From: Kiloniellaceae bacterium
GTDB lineage: Bacteria > Pseudomonadota > Alphaproteobacteria > Kiloniellales > Kiloniellaceae
Length of the DNA stretch: 19,093 bases
Assembly: GCA_021776195.1 (NCBI GenBank)
Contig: JAJFGK010000059.1
Location: 1 to 19,093 of the forward strand
Reading direction: 5' to 3'
A program made the translations under genes and the position numbers. Position 1 is the first letter of the stretch. Every line of letters starts with the position of its first letter. This document shows, piece after piece, positions 1 through 8,103 of the stretch. The notes under the pieces were generated by a model that saw only the letters and a program-made list of their open reading frames with translations, was not told the DNA's origin and did no database searches.

Positions 1-1
1 C

Positions 2-124
2 CTGATCGAGAATTTCTTCTGTAAACTCAAGGAGTTCAAGCGTATCGCCCTGCGAAGCGACAAAACCGACGAAAGCTTCCAGGCAATGATCTATGCTTGC
101 TCTGCAATCCTAAACTCGCGATGA
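2..124 (+). CDS. IS5-family transposase, C-terminal fragment (cut by window edge)
   Basis: The frame is open from the window edge and gives 40 residues before TGA. They include ENFFCKLKEFKRIA, the distal end of an IS5-family DDE transposase: the catalytic-glutamate helix (IEN..C.LK..K.IA.R.DKTDESF) followed by the usual ILNSR terminus. The gene begins to the left of the window, so whether the element is intact cannot be judged. The protein differs clearly from the second IS5-type transposase at 4640-5487 (IERLFNKLKHFRRLA.RYD), so this is a different element. A CTAG at 138-141, just after the stop, fits the YTAR target preference of part of the IS5 family and may mark the element's end. Confidence 0.8.
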   Translation: MIENFFCKLKEFKRIALRSDKTDESFQAMIYACSAILNSR

Positions 125-313
125 ACCTCAACAGACCCTAGGACAGATTGTTAACCTCTCTGCCGTCTACTTTTACCGGAGTGCTATTGGACCGCCCTGT
201 CCACGATCAGATGTTGCTTTTGCATCGCGGCCACTTGCGTAAACGTTGCGATTGCAGGGCGGGAAGCATAGTCTTTTTCGCGAGTCGGATCGATTGGCTA
301 GACGAGGCACCTC

Positions 314-3300
314 ATGCCCAAGAGCACGGTCTCCCTTGACGACAAATACGAACTGGATAGCGGTCGGGTCTTTCTGACCGGAACGCAAGCCCTGGTGCGC
401 TTGCCGATGATGCAGCGCCAACGCGACGCGGCGGCCGGCCTCAAGACCGGTTGTTTCGTGACCGGCTATCGCGGCTCGCCGCTCGGCGCCGTCGATCAGC
501 AGATGTGGGCGGCCCGGCGCTTCCTGGAACGCAATCACATTCATTTCCAGCCGGCCGTCAACGAGGACCTGGGCGCGACCGCCGTCTGGGGCACTCAGCA
601 GCTCGACCTCTTCGGCGACAGCGACTACGACGGGGTCTTTGCCATGTGGTACGCCAAGGGTCCCGGCGTCGATCGGTCCGGCGACGTGCTGCGCCACGCC
701 AACATGGCGGGCACCGCGCGACACGGCGGCGTGCTGTTGCTGGCCGGCGACGATCACACCGCGAAGTCCTCGACCACCGCGAACCAGAGCGACTACGCCT
801 TCATGGACGCCATGATCCCGACCTTGGCGCCGTCCGGCGTGCAGGAGTTTCTCGACCTGGGGCTCTACGGCTGGGCCATGAGCCGCTACTCCGGCTGCTG
901 GGTCGGCTTCAAGGTGGTTGGCGAGACGGCCGATACCACGGCCAGCGTCACGGTCGATCCGACCCGTCTGCCCATCGTCCTGCCGGCTGACTTCGAGTTG
1001 CCCGAAGACGGCGTCCATATCCGCTTTCCTGACCCGCCGCTGGCCCAGGAAGAGCGCCTGCATCTTCACAAGATCTATGCCGCGCTTGCCTTTGCCCGGG
1101 CCAACAACCTGAACAGGACGATCTTCGATAGCCCCAAGGCGCGGCTTGGCATCGTCACCCACGGCAAGTCCTACCTCGATGTGCGCCAGGCGCTCGACGA
1201 TCTCGGCATCGACGAGGCCCGTGCCGCCGAGATCGGCATCACGCTCTACAAGGTGGGCATGACCTGGCCGCTCGAGCGCGAAGGCATGCGGCAGTTCGCC
1301 GAAGGCCTCGACGAGATCTTGGTGGTCGAGGAAAAGCGGGCCCTGGTCGAAAACCAGCTCAAGGAACAACTCTACAACTGGCGCGCCGACGTGCGCCCGC
1401 GGGTGCTGGGCAAGTTCGACGAGTCAGGCGACTGGCTCTTTCCGTCCCACAACGAACTGACCCCGGCACGCATCGCCCGGGCCATCGCCCGGCGCATCGC
1501 CAAGTTCCATCAGGACGAGGCCATCGAGGCTCGGCTGAAGTTTCTCGCCGACAAGGAAGCAGCCCTGGCCGGTGGCGCGGCGCCGATCGACCGGGTGCCC
1601 TATTTCTGTTCCGGCTGCCCCCACAACAGCTCGACCAAGGTGCCCGAGGGAAGCCGTGCCCTGGCCGGCATCGGCTGCCACTACATGGTACAGTGGATGG
1701 ACCGGGATACCGAGACCTTCACGCAGATGGGCGGCGAAGGCGCCCCCTGGATCGGCCAGACGCCTTTCAGCAAGACCAAGCACGTCTTTGCCAACCTGGG
1801 CGACGGGACCTATTTCCACTCCGGCCTTCTGGCGGTGCGGGCCTGCGTCGCGGCCGAGGTCAACATCACCTACAAGGTGCTCTACAACGACGCCGTCGCC
1901 ATGACCGGCGGCCAGGGGCACGACGGGCCGCTCGACCCGGCCCTGATCACGCGCCAGCTTCGCGCCGAAAAAGTCGGCCGCATCGTGGTGGTGAGCGACG
2001 AGCCGGACAAGTACCCGCTCGGCACCGACTGGGCCGAGGGCGTGACGATCGAACACCGCGATCAGCTCGACCGGGTGCAGCGCGAGCTGCGCGAAGTCCC
2101 CGGCGTGACCATCATCCTCTACGATCAGACCTGCGCCGCCGAAAAGCGCCGCCGGCGCCGTCGCGGCCTCTATCCCGATCCGCCCAAGCGCGCCTTCATC
2201 AACGATCAGGTCTGCGAGGGCTGCGGCGACTGCTCGGTGGCCTCCAACTGCGTCTCGGTGGCGCCGCTGGAGACCGAGTACGGGCGCAAGCGGGTGATCG
2301 ACCAGTCGGCCTGCAACAAGGACTTCTCCTGCCAGAACGGGTTCTGCCCCTCCTTCGTCACGGTCCACGGCGGCGCGATCCGCAAGGTCAAGGCCGATGA
2401 CGGGAAAGGTGGCGAGACACAGCCCTGGCCGGTTTTGCCCGATCCGATTTTGCCGCCCCTGACCGAGCCCTATGGCGTGGTCGTCACCGGCGTCGGCGGC
2501 ACCGGGGTCGTCACCATCGGCGCGCTGCTCGGCATGGCGGCCCACATCGAGGGCAAGGGCATTACGATTCTCGATATGGCCGGGCTGGCCCAGAAGGGCG
2601 GCGCGGTGACCTCGCACCTGCGCATCGCGCCATCCCCCGAGGATCTGCACGCGGTCCGCATCTCGGCCGGCAACGCCAAGCTGCTGCTGGGCTGCGACAT
2701 GGTGGTGGCCGGGGGCTTCGATACACTCGCCAAACTGACAAAGGGCGAGACTCGCGCCGTGGTCAACCTTCACGAGGCAATGCCCGGTGATTTTGCCCGC
2801 GATCCCGATCTGGCCTTTCCCGGTGCGGCGCTCCAGGCCCGTATCGCCGAGGCGGCCGGCATTGCCAACTGCGATTTCATCGAAGCCACGAGGCTGGCCA
2901 CCGCCTTGCTCGGCGATTCGATCGCGACCAACCTCTTCATGGTCGGCTTCGCCTGGCAGAAGGGGCTCCTTCCCCTATCGGAAGCTTCGATCCTCGAGGC
3001 GATCGCCCTGAACGGTATTGCGGTCGAGGCCAACCGGCAGGCTTTCCTCTGGGGCCGCCGCACCGCCCACGATCCGGCCGCGGTGGCAGCCGTGCTGGGC
3101 CCGCGGCGGCCGGCAACGGATGACCGGTCCTCCTCGCTGGAAGAGATGATCGAGCGGCGGGTCGGCTACCTGAACGACTATCAGGACGCCAAGTACGCGG
3201 CGCGCTACCTCACTCTGGTCGAGCGCGTGCGCGAGACCGAGGCGGCGCGCGCGCCGGGGCGCCATGCGCTGACCGCTGCCGTCGCGCGCTACTATCACAA

Positions 3301-3805
3301 GCTCCTGGCGATCAAGGACGAGTACGAGGTCGCGCGGCTCTATGCCGGGCCGGCCTTCCGGCGCAAGCTGGCGGCCCAGTTCAGCGGCGACTACCGGCTG
3401 ACCTTCCACCTGGCGCCGCCGCTGCTCGGCCAGCGCGACCCCGAGACCGGGCACCTGAAAAAGCGCGAGTTCGGCGCCTGGATGATGACCGCCTTTCGCC
3501 TGCTGGCCGGACTCAAGGGCCTGCGCGGCACCTTCCTCGATCCCTTCGGCCATAGTGCCGAGCGCAAGCGCGAGCGCGCCCTGATCGGCGAGTACGAGGC
3601 GCTGATCGAAGAACTGCTGGCAAAGCTCAGTCCGGAGAACCACGACCTCGCGGTCGAACTGGCCGCCATCCCCGAGAAGATCCGCGGTTACGGCCACGTG
3701 AAGGAGGCGCACTTGGCAGACGCCAAGCGCTGCGAGGCCGACCTGCTGGCCGCCTTCCGCGATCCCGGCCGCCATCCGCGCCAACAGCGCGAGGCGGCGG
3801 AGTAG
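314..3805 (+). CDS. Indolepyruvate:ferredoxin oxidoreductase, fused alpha/beta/gamma type
   Basis: This 1163-residue protein is predicted to decarboxylate indolepyruvate and related aryl- or 2-oxo acids oxidatively to acyl-CoA, passing electrons to ferredoxin, in the cytoplasm. The N-terminal pyrimidine-binding part contains GYRGSPLG near residue 50 and an NEDLGATAVWGTQQ segment. C432SGC435PHNSS leads into the ThDP part, with GDG at 496-498 followed by the NDAVAMTGGQGHDG segment. A cysteine-rich stretch (C634, 637, 640, 646, 667, 673, 678) could hold one or two Fe-S clusters. A gamma-type domain starts near 721 (GVVVTGVGGTGVV...AQKGGAVTSHLRI), and a long C-terminal extension follows. About 1150-1200 residues is normal for the one-chain proteobacterial form. 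The ATG at 314 has a GAGG-type ribosome site about 8 nt upstream. The dioxygenase gene follows after 35 bp, probably in the same transcript. Family is secure; the physiological substrate is not. Confidence 0.93.
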   Translation: MPKSTVSLDDKYELDSGRVFLTGTQALVRLPMMQRQRDAAAGLKTGCFVTGYRGSPLGAVDQQMWAARRFLERNHIHFQPAVNEDLGATAVWGTQQLDLFGDSDYDGVFAMWYAKGPGVDRSGDVLRHANMAGTARHGGVLLLAGDDHTAKSSTTANQSDYAFMDAMIPTLAPSGVQEFLDLGLYGWAMSRYSGCWVGFKVVGETADTTASVTVDPTRLPIVLPADFELPEDGVHIRFPDPPLAQEERLHLHKIYAALAFARANNLNRTIFDSPKARLGIVTHGKSYLDVRQALDDLGIDEARAAEIGITLYKVGMTWPLEREGMRQFAEGLDEILVVEEKRALVENQLKEQLYNWRADVRPRVLGKFDESGDWLFPSHNELTPARIARAIARRIAKFHQDEAIEARLKFLADKEAALAGGAAPIDRVPYFCSGCPHNSSTKVPEGSRALAGIGCHYMVQWMDRDTETFTQMGGEGAPWIGQTPFSKTKHVFANLGDGTYFHSGLLAVRACVAAEVNITYKVLYNDAVAMTGGQGHDGPLDPALITRQLRAEKVGRIVVVSDEPDKYPLGTDWAEGVTIEHRDQLDRVQRELREVPGVTIILYDQTCAAEKRRRRRRGLYPDPPKRAFINDQVCEGCGDCSVASNCVSVAPLETEYGRKRVIDQSACNKDFSCQNGFCPSFVTVHGGAIRKVKADDGKGGETQPWPVLPDPILPPLTEPYGVVVTGVGGTGVVTIGALLGMAAHIEGKGITILDMAGLAQKGGAVTSHLRIAPSPEDLHAVRISAGNAKLLLGCDMVVAGGFDTLAKLTKGETRAVVNLHEAMPGDFARDPDLAFPGAALQARIAEAAGIANCDFIEATRLATALLGDSIATNLFMVGFAWQKGLLPLSEASILEAIALNGIAVEANRQAFLWGRRTAHDPAAVAAVLGPRRPATDDRSSSLEEMIERRVGYLNDYQDAKYAARYLTLVERVRETEAARAPGRHALTAAVARYYHKLLAIKDEYEVARLYAGPAFRRKLAAQFSGDYRLTFHLAPPLLGQRDPETGHLKKREFGAWMMTAFRLLAGLKGLRGTFLDPFGHSAERKRERALIGEYEALIEELLAKLSPENHDLAVELAAIPEKIRGYGHVKEAHLADAKRCEADLLAAFRDPGRHPRQQREAAE

Positions 3806-3840
3806 GGCGCGGTGGGGTGAGAAGGGGGGACGTGCGAACC

Positions 3841-4704
3841 ATGCGTTTCGAGCCGCTGCACGCGCTCTTCGGGGTCGAGGTTCAGGATGTCGATCTGCGC
3901 GACATCTCGGCGGCCTCCGGCTATGCCGAAATCCGGGCCGCCTTCGAGACCCACTCCCTGCTGCTCTTTCGCGACCAGCACCTGGAGGACGAGGAACAGC
4001 TCGCCTTCGCCCGCCTGTTCGGGCCGCTGGAGGATCGCCAGGTGCGCTCCGAGCCGATGATCTGCCCGGTCTCCAATCTCAAGGAAGATGGCACGCCCGC
4101 GGCCGAGGACGACCCGCGGACCCTGGAAAACAAGGCCAACCAGTTCTGGCACACCGACAGCACCTTCCTGCCGGTGCCGGCCCTGGCCAACGTGCTCCAG
4201 GCCCGCGTCCTGCCGAGCGAGGGCGGCGAGACCCAGTTCGTCTCGACCCGCGCCGGCTGGCGGCGCCTCGACCCGGCCCTGCGGGAGCAGGCCCGGGACG
4301 CTGTCTTCTGGCACCGCTACACCCATTCGCGCGCGCGGATCGATCCGATCTTCGCGCGCGAGGAGAGGTTCACCAAGTGGCCGGACCAGGCCTGGCGCGC
4401 CCTCTGGCGCAATCCGGTCACCGGCGAAGACGCGCTCTACATCGCCTCCCACGCCTTCGCCGTGGAGGGTCTGCCCGAGGCCGAGGGCCAGGCGCTGATC
4501 GACGCGCTGGTCGCGGCCGTCACGCCTGACGATGCGGTCTACAGTCACGCCTGGCGCCCCGGCGACGTGATCATTTGGGACGAGCGCGCCACCCTCCACC
4601 GCGGCCAACCCTGGCCCTACGACCAGCCGCGCAGCCTGGTCAGCATCTGCGTCTCGGTTCGCGATTGTGACGGCCTGGCGGCGGTGCGGCCGCAAGCCGC
4701 CTGA
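3841..4704 (+). CDS. TauD/TfdA-family Fe(II)/2-oxoglutarate-dependent dioxygenase
   Basis: The 287-residue protein shows the family's iron facial triad: H104-T-D106 in NQFWHTDSTF and a distal H253 in WDERATLHRG. R264 is placed to bind the 2-oxoglutarate carboxylate. The fold start (FGVEVQDVDL, LLFRDQ.L...Q..FARLFGPLE) is typical. Family members hydroxylate taurine, 2,4-D, carnitine precursors and many other acids; nothing here fixes the substrate. I chose the ATG at 3841 because a strong purine-rich site (AAGGGGGGA, about 3822-3830) lies 10 nt upstream. A longer frame from GTG 3817 would place that site inside the gene. Its 3' end is overlapped in antisense by the readthrough tail of the IS transposase. 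Probably co-transcribed with the oxidoreductase upstream. Confidence 0.9.
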   Translation: MRFEPLHALFGVEVQDVDLRDISAASGYAEIRAAFETHSLLLFRDQHLEDEEQLAFARLFGPLEDRQVRSEPMICPVSNLKEDGTPAAEDDPRTLENKANQFWHTDSTFLPVPALANVLQARVLPSEGGETQFVSTRAGWRRLDPALREQARDAVFWHRYTHSRARIDPIFAREERFTKWPDQAWRALWRNPVTGEDALYIASHAFAVEGLPEAEGQALIDALVAAVTPDDAVYSHAWRPGDVIIWDERATLHRGQPWPYDQPRSLVSICVSVRDCDGLAAVRPQAA

Positions 4705-5161
4705 CACGCCCCCTCAAGGCCGAATCGACAATTGATTGGAGCCAAATCATAGCAGCGGCGATGGCGATTGTGGAACGGAAGTAGATGGCGCGTCGATCGT
4801 AGCGCGTGGCAAGGCGTCGGAAGTGTTTGAGTTTGTTGAAAAGCCGCTCGATTTTGTTGCGCTCCCTGTAGATTTCCTTGTCCCAGGCTGGTGGATTGAT
4901 CCTGTTTGATTTCGGCGGGATGACGGCCTCGGCCTCAAGGCTTTCGATATGGTCTCGAATGTCGTCGCTGTCATAGGCCTTGTCGGCAATGAGGGCGCTG
5001 GCCGATAGGCCCTTCATGAGGGGAATGGCCTGGGGTGCGTCGTGCGCCTGACCGGCGGTGACGATGAAGTGGATCGGCCGGCCCCTCGCTTCGGCGGCCA
5101 TGTGGATCTTGCTGGTCAATCCGCCTCGTGAACGCCCCAGAGCCTGGGTGGAGGCCCCCCT
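4640..5161 (-). CDS. IS5-family transposase, second frame (orfB) running past the element's end
   Basis: Read from the -1 frameshift point at 5161, this frame adds about 173 residues to 109 from orfA. It carries the second catalytic aspartate (ALIADKAYDSD) and the Y-x2-R-x3-E glutamate motif (YRERNKIERLFNKLKHFRRLATRYD). The protein reaches the usual C-terminal segment (AAAMIWLQS) but meets no stop codon inside the element. It continues through the left inverted repeat and about 79 nt of host DNA to a TGA at 4640-4642, overlapping the dioxygenase gene in antisense. A TTG at 5119 could allow separate initiation. All DDE residues are present, so the enzyme may be active; the effect of the extra ~26 residues is unknown. 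Confidence 0.8.
   Translation of the reverse strand, partial: RGASTQALGRSRGGLTSKIHMAAEARGRPIHFIVTAGQAHDAPQAIPLMKGLSASALIADKAYDSDDIRDHIESLEAEAVIPPKSNRINPPAWDKEIYRERNKIERLFNKLKHFRRLATRYDRRAIYFRSTIAIAAAMIWLQSIVDSALRGRVRRLAAAPPPGRHNREPRRRC
4719..4733. repeat. IS terminal inverted repeat, left
   Basis: GCCGAATCGACAATT matches the reverse complement of 5554-5568 (GTCCAATCGACAATT) at 13 of 15 positions. It starts 14 bp after the dioxygenase stop codon. Confidence 0.7.
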
Positions 5162-5487
5162 TTTCCGCTGGCCGCCTGCCGATGTACCCGCACGATGGTG
5201 CTATCGAGCATGATGTAGGCATTATCTGCGTCCTTGACGAGGCCGGCAAAGACCCGCTCCCAGACCCCCGCCTTGGCCCAGCGGGTGAAGCGCTTGTGAA
5301 CGCTCTTCCATTTGCCGTAACGCTCCGGCAGGTCCGACCAGCGCGCGCCCGAACGCAGAACCCACAACACGCCGTTCACAAAGAGCCGGGTGTCGCGGGC
5401 CGTGACCCCCCGGTCGCCGGCCTTGCCCGGCAAGAAATCCTCGATCCGAGCCCACTGGGCATTCGTCAGTTCATAGCGCTTGACCAT
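5116..5487 (-). CDS. IS5-family transposase, first frame (orfA)
   Basis: This 123-residue frame starts at ATG 5487 (MVKRYELTNAQWARIEDFLPG), the standard N-terminus of IS5-type transposases. It includes the DUF4096-like segment (NGVLWVLRSGARWSDLPERYG.W.SVHKRF.RW) and the first catalytic aspartate (D95, in YIMLDSTIVRVHRQ). A TTG at 5508 would add seven residues but is less family-like. After the motif the minus strand has AAAAGGGGGG (5164-5155). A -1 shift there joins this frame to orfB, giving the hallmark STQALGRSRGGLTSKIH. Without the shift the frame ends in a short nonsense tail at 5116. Confidence 0.85.
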   Translation of the reverse strand: MVKRYELTNAQWARIEDFLPGKAGDRGVTARDTRLFVNGVLWVLRSGARWSDLPERYGKWKSVHKRFTRWAKAGVWERVFAGLVKDADNAYIMLDSTIVRVHRQAASGKGGPPPRLWGVHEAD

Positions 5488-5553
5488 CGATCCAATCCAA
5501 TCAGACAATCCTGATCAGCTTGAATCAAAAATAGACCAATTTGGGAATCCCCT

Positions 5554-5568
5554 AATTGTCGATTGGAC
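5554..5568. repeat. IS terminal inverted repeat, right
   Basis: Reverse-complement partner of 4719-4733. It lies immediately before CTAG (5569-5572), which also supplies the stop codon of the adjacent minus-strand gene. Confidence 0.7.
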
Positions 5569-6456
5569 CTAGTCTCGAGCGCCCGCCCAGTAGTCCGTGA
5601 AGAGCGCGTTGATGGCCGGGTCGGAGATCGCCTCGGCGGCATAGCCGAAGGTGCCCTGGTCGCGCATCTCCTCGGCGGCGCGCTTGAGCAGCCCGAAGCA
5701 GCCGCGCGCCAGCGAGCCGCCGGTGGAGATGCGGCGTACGCCCAGGTCCGCCAGCATGGCCACGGTCATGGGCGGCTGGCCGAGGCCGATCACCTGGCTG
5801 ATCGGCGCGTCGATTTCGCGGACCAGGGCGGCCAAGGTGGCCCGGTCGTTGGGGCCCGGCACGAAGATGCAGTCCGCGCCGGCCTCGCGATAGAGGTTGC
5901 CGCGCTGGACCGCCTCGCCGAAGGGGTCGGGATGGTCCGGCGCCGAGTAGGTCTCGGCGCGGGCCGTCAGGGTGTAGGCGATGCCCGTCGCGTCGGCGGC
6001 GGCGCGGGCCGCGCGAATGCGCTCGACCGAGAGATCCAGATCGTAGAGCGGTGCCGCGAAATCCCCGGTGAAGTCCTCGATGCCGCCGCCCACCATGCCG
6101 CATTCGACCGACCGGGTGATGGTGTCGGCCACCGCCTCGGGGCTGTCGCCGTAGCCCTGTTCCAGGTCGCCGCTGACCGGCAGGTCGACCGCCTCGGCAA
6201 TGGCGCGGTAGGCCGCCAACATGACCTCGCGCGGCAGCTTGGTGACGTAGTCGGGCTGCCCGTTGGACCAGTTGACCCCGCCGCTGGTGGTGGCGATGGC
6301 GGCAAACCCGGCCTGAGCCAGGATGATCGCGCTGCCGGCGTCCCAGGCATTGGGCATGACGAAGGTCGCGTCTTGTTCGTGCAGTGCCTTGAAGGCCTGC
6401 GCCTTGGCCACCTGGCGGTCTGAAACGACCGTGTCGCCGGGGGTGTCGTCCTGCAT
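5569..6456 (-). CDS. Isocitrate lyase/PEP mutase-family protein (COG2513-like)
   Basis: This 295-residue TIM-barrel enzyme starts with KAQAFKALHE...FVMPNAWDAGSA. The metal-binding strand reads SGDLEQGYGDSP, followed by GIEDF and TARAETY, all typical of the isocitrate lyase/phosphonomutase superfamily. It has D-L-E at the metal site instead of D-x-D, and it lacks the KKCGH loop of true isocitrate and methylisocitrate lyases. Those reactions are therefore unlikely; members of this subgroup are mostly uncharacterised C-C or C-P lyases or oxaloacetate hydrolase-like proteins. I chose the ATG at 6456; an in-frame GTG directly precedes it. The stop codon touches the right end of the IS element. It lies downstream of tmm on the same strand, but a terminator-like hairpin between them suggests separate transcription. 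Confidence 0.85.
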   Translation of the reverse strand: MQDDTPGDTVVSDRQVAKAQAFKALHEQDATFVMPNAWDAGSAIILAQAGFAAIATTSGGVNWSNGQPDYVTKLPREVMLAAYRAIAEAVDLPVSGDLEQGYGDSPEAVADTITRSVECGMVGGGIEDFTGDFAAPLYDLDLSVERIRAARAAADATGIAYTLTARAETYSAPDHPDPFGEAVQRGNLYREAGADCIFVPGPNDRATLAALVREIDAPISQVIGLGQPPMTVAMLADLGVRRISTGGSLARGCFGLLKRAAEEMRDQGTFGYAAEAISDPAINALFTDYWAGARD

Positions 6457-6506
6457 CACTCGAGACTCCAGCCGAATTGTTCAAGGGAATGGGAGTTTAG
6501 CGTGGC

Positions 6507-6532
6507 CGTCCTGACAACTCTCTGTCAGGACG
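6507..6532. repeat. Perfect 10-bp inverted repeat upstream of the PEP mutase-family gene
   Basis: CGTCCTGACA, a 6-nt spacer and TGTCAGGACG form a perfect dyad 51 bp upstream of the ATG at 6456. No T-run follows on either strand, so it is not an obvious terminator. It could be an operator or a stem in the 5' leader. Confidence 0.6.
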
Positions 6533-6577
6533 CGGCGCCCCCGGCAGGTGAGGACCTCTATACATCGGACCAAAAGG

Positions 6578-6595
6578 GCCCAATTATGCCCAATT
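6578..6595. repeat. Direct repeat GCCCAATT x2, 10-bp period
   Basis: GCCCAATT occurs at 6578-6585 and 6588-6595, one helical turn apart, upstream of the minus-strand gene at 5569-6456. On the minus strand the repeats read AATTGGGC. A TATAGA (minus strand, near 6562) lies about 15 bp further toward the gene and could be a weak -10 box. Confidence 0.35.
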
Positions 6596-6615
6596 CAGGC
6601 CCGTGCCAGCAGAAA

Positions 6616-6635
6616 CGGCCGCACGAAGGCGGCCG
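6616..6635 (-). terminator. Putative intrinsic terminator of tmm
   Basis: On the minus strand, CGGCCGC, a 6-nt CTTCGT loop and GCGGCCG form a 7-bp GC stem followed by TTTCTG. It lies about 55 nt past the tmm stop codon. The T-run is short, so termination strength is uncertain. Confidence 0.5.
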
Positions 6636-6689
6636 CTCTGTGACGCGCATGACTTCTGCGCGTGACGCTTGCCCGGCAGAGCCGGAAGG

Positions 6690-8033
6690 CTAGGTCTTCA
6701 TGTAGTCTTCCAAAGAGTCGTCCATGGCCTCGATCCAGGGCGTGTGGTGGACCGGCGCCATGGTGCCGGTCATCAAGGAGCGGTGCGACTTGTTGCGGAA
6801 GCCCATGATGTCTTCGACCTTGTGGTGCTCCCAATCGAAGAAGGTCTGGTTCACGCCGGGAATATCAAAGCTTGGATAGTCGGTGGCGTCGATCAGTTCC
6901 TGGGTGTAGTCGCCCTGGAAAACGATCTGCTGTTCGGGGTCGGCCAGGGTTTCCTCGCGGTCGACCCAGGGCTGGTTCTGCGCCACCATTTCCGCCTTCG
7001 AGGCGGGCAGGGCGATGCGCCCCATCATCACGTCGCGGGCGTACCAGGCTTGGGCGTCGAACATGTTGAAGGTGTAGAACTGGTCCTGCATCCCGAGGTA
7101 CATGAGCTTGGGATTGTCCTCCCAGAAGATGCCCTTGTAGAGGTTCGGCGCCCACATGCGGTTGCCGGTCTTCAGGCGCAGGGAGTCGGGCAGAAACGGG
7201 AAGTGGTGAAGATAGCCGGTGCAGAGGATGATCGCATCGACGTCTTTTTTGCTGCCGTCCTTGAAATGCGCGGTCTTGTGCTCGACCCGGGTCAGCAGCG
7301 GAACCTCCTGCCAGGAGTCCGGCCACTTGAAGCCCATCGGCGCGGTGCGGTGGCTGCAGGTCACCGATTTGGCGCCGTACTTGTGACACTGGGAGCCGAT
7401 GTCCTCGGCCGAGTAGCTGGTGCCGATGATCAGAATGTCCTTGCCGGCGAACTCCAGGGCATCGCGGAAGTCGTGGGCGTGTAGCACCCGCCCGCCGAAG
7501 CTCGAGAAGCCCTCGAAGGCCGGCACGTTGGGCGTGGAAAAGTGACCCGAGGCGACCACGACGTGGTCGAATTCCTCGTCGGTGACCCTGTCGTTCACCA
7601 GGTCATGGGCCGTGACGGTGAACTTTCCGCTGCTGTCGGAGTAGGTCACCATGCGAACCGGGGTCTGGAAGCGGATGTAGTCGCGCACGCCGGCCTTCTT
7701 CACGCGGCCCTGAATGTAGTCGAAGAGCACCGCGCGCGGCGGGAACGAAGCGATCGGCTTGCCGAAATGTTCCTCGAAGGTGTAGTCGGCGAACTCGAGG
7801 CACTCCTTGGGGCCGTTGGACCAGAGATAGCGATACATCGAGTTGTGGACCGGCTCGCCGAACTCGTCGAGGCCGGTGCGCCAAGAGTAGTTCCACAGGC
7901 CGCCCCAGTCCGACTGCTTTTCGAAACAGACCAGTTCGGGGATCTCGGCGCCCTTGTCGGCGGCCGACTGAAAGGCTCGCAGCTGGGCCAGACCCGACGG
8001 ACCGGCTCCGATGATCGCGACGCGGCTTGTCAT
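6690..8033 (-). CDS. tmm: Trimethylamine monooxygenase (flavin-containing monooxygenase)
   Basis: This 447-residue FAD/NADPH enzyme is predicted to oxidise trimethylamine to trimethylamine N-oxide in the cytoplasm. It has the FAD motif GAGPSG (9-14), the FMO fingerprint [11 protein letters not shown] (179-189) and an NADPH-binding GTSYSAED (204-211). Y207 stands where the Tmm-specific active-site tyrosine is found. Long blocks agree with what I recall of characterised bacterial Tmm ([32 protein letters not shown], [34 protein letters not shown]), so the call is specific and not just FMO. Length is normal. The ATG at 8033 has an AGAGGAGA site. No TMAO demethylase (tdm), GmaS or methylamine transporter gene lies beside it here. 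TMA would yield C1 units that could meet folate carriers made by the fhs region, but the two loci share no visible operator. Confidence 0.93.
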   Translation of the reverse strand: MTSRVAIIGAGPSGLAQLRAFQSAADKGAEIPELVCFEKQSDWGGLWNYSWRTGLDEFGEPVHNSMYRYLWSNGPKECLEFADYTFEEHFGKPIASFPPRAVLFDYIQGRVKKAGVRDYIRFQTPVRMVTYSDSSGKFTVTAHDLVNDRVTDEEFDHVVVASGHFSTPNVPAFEGFSSFGGRVLHAHDFRDALEFAGKDILIIGTSYSAEDIGSQCHKYGAKSVTCSHRTAPMGFKWPDSWQEVPLLTRVEHKTAHFKDGSKKDVDAIILCTGYLHHFPFLPDSLRLKTGNRMWAPNLYKGIFWEDNPKLMYLGMQDQFYTFNMFDAQAWYARDVMMGRIALPASKAEMVAQNQPWVDREETLADPEQQIVFQGDYTQELIDATDYPSFDIPGVNQTFFDWEHHKVEDIMGFRNKSHRSLMTGTMAPVHHTPWIEAMDDSLEDYMKT

Positions 8034-8103
8034 GCGCTTCTCCTCTGTTTGCCCTGTCGTTCTTCGCGACGACCAGGCTCCTCGAATCCCTCACGCCCTG
8101 CAT

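Larger units (their letters stand above)
4719..5568 (-). mobile_element. Complete IS5-family insertion sequence (about 850 bp, IS427-like)
   Basis: The element is bounded by imperfect 15-bp inverted repeats (13 of 15 identical; shared core AATCGACAATT) at 4719-4733 and 5554-5568. It carries one two-frame DDE transposase on the minus strand. Size, transposase type and the A4G6 frameshift run match the IS427-like group of IS5. The bases just outside are CAAG (4715-4718) and CTAG (5569-5572). CTAG fits the YTAR target preference, and CAAG would be a one-mismatch partner, so a target duplication is possible but imperfect. The last three bases of the neighbouring minus-strand gene (its stop codon, 5569-5571) directly abut the right end. 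Confidence 0.85.

Noticed and set aside
173..1369. 398-codon minus-strand open frame opposite the oxidoreductase gene
   Set aside because: No recognisable family. It lies wholly opposite strongly conserved coding sequence and has the composition of a GC-rich shadow frame.
1424..2773. 449-codon minus-strand open frame
   Set aside because: Shadow of the same oxidoreductase gene, with no motif or ribosome site of note.
3817..3840. GTG start for the dioxygenase, eight residues longer
   Set aside because: It would put the clear purine-rich ribosome site inside the gene. The ATG at 3841 begins the family-like sequence.
6643..6663. ACGCGC / GCGCGT dyad with a 9-nt loop downstream of tmm
   Set aside because: Short arms of simple GC alternation are expected by chance at this base composition. 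The nearby CGGCCGC stem is the better terminator candidate.
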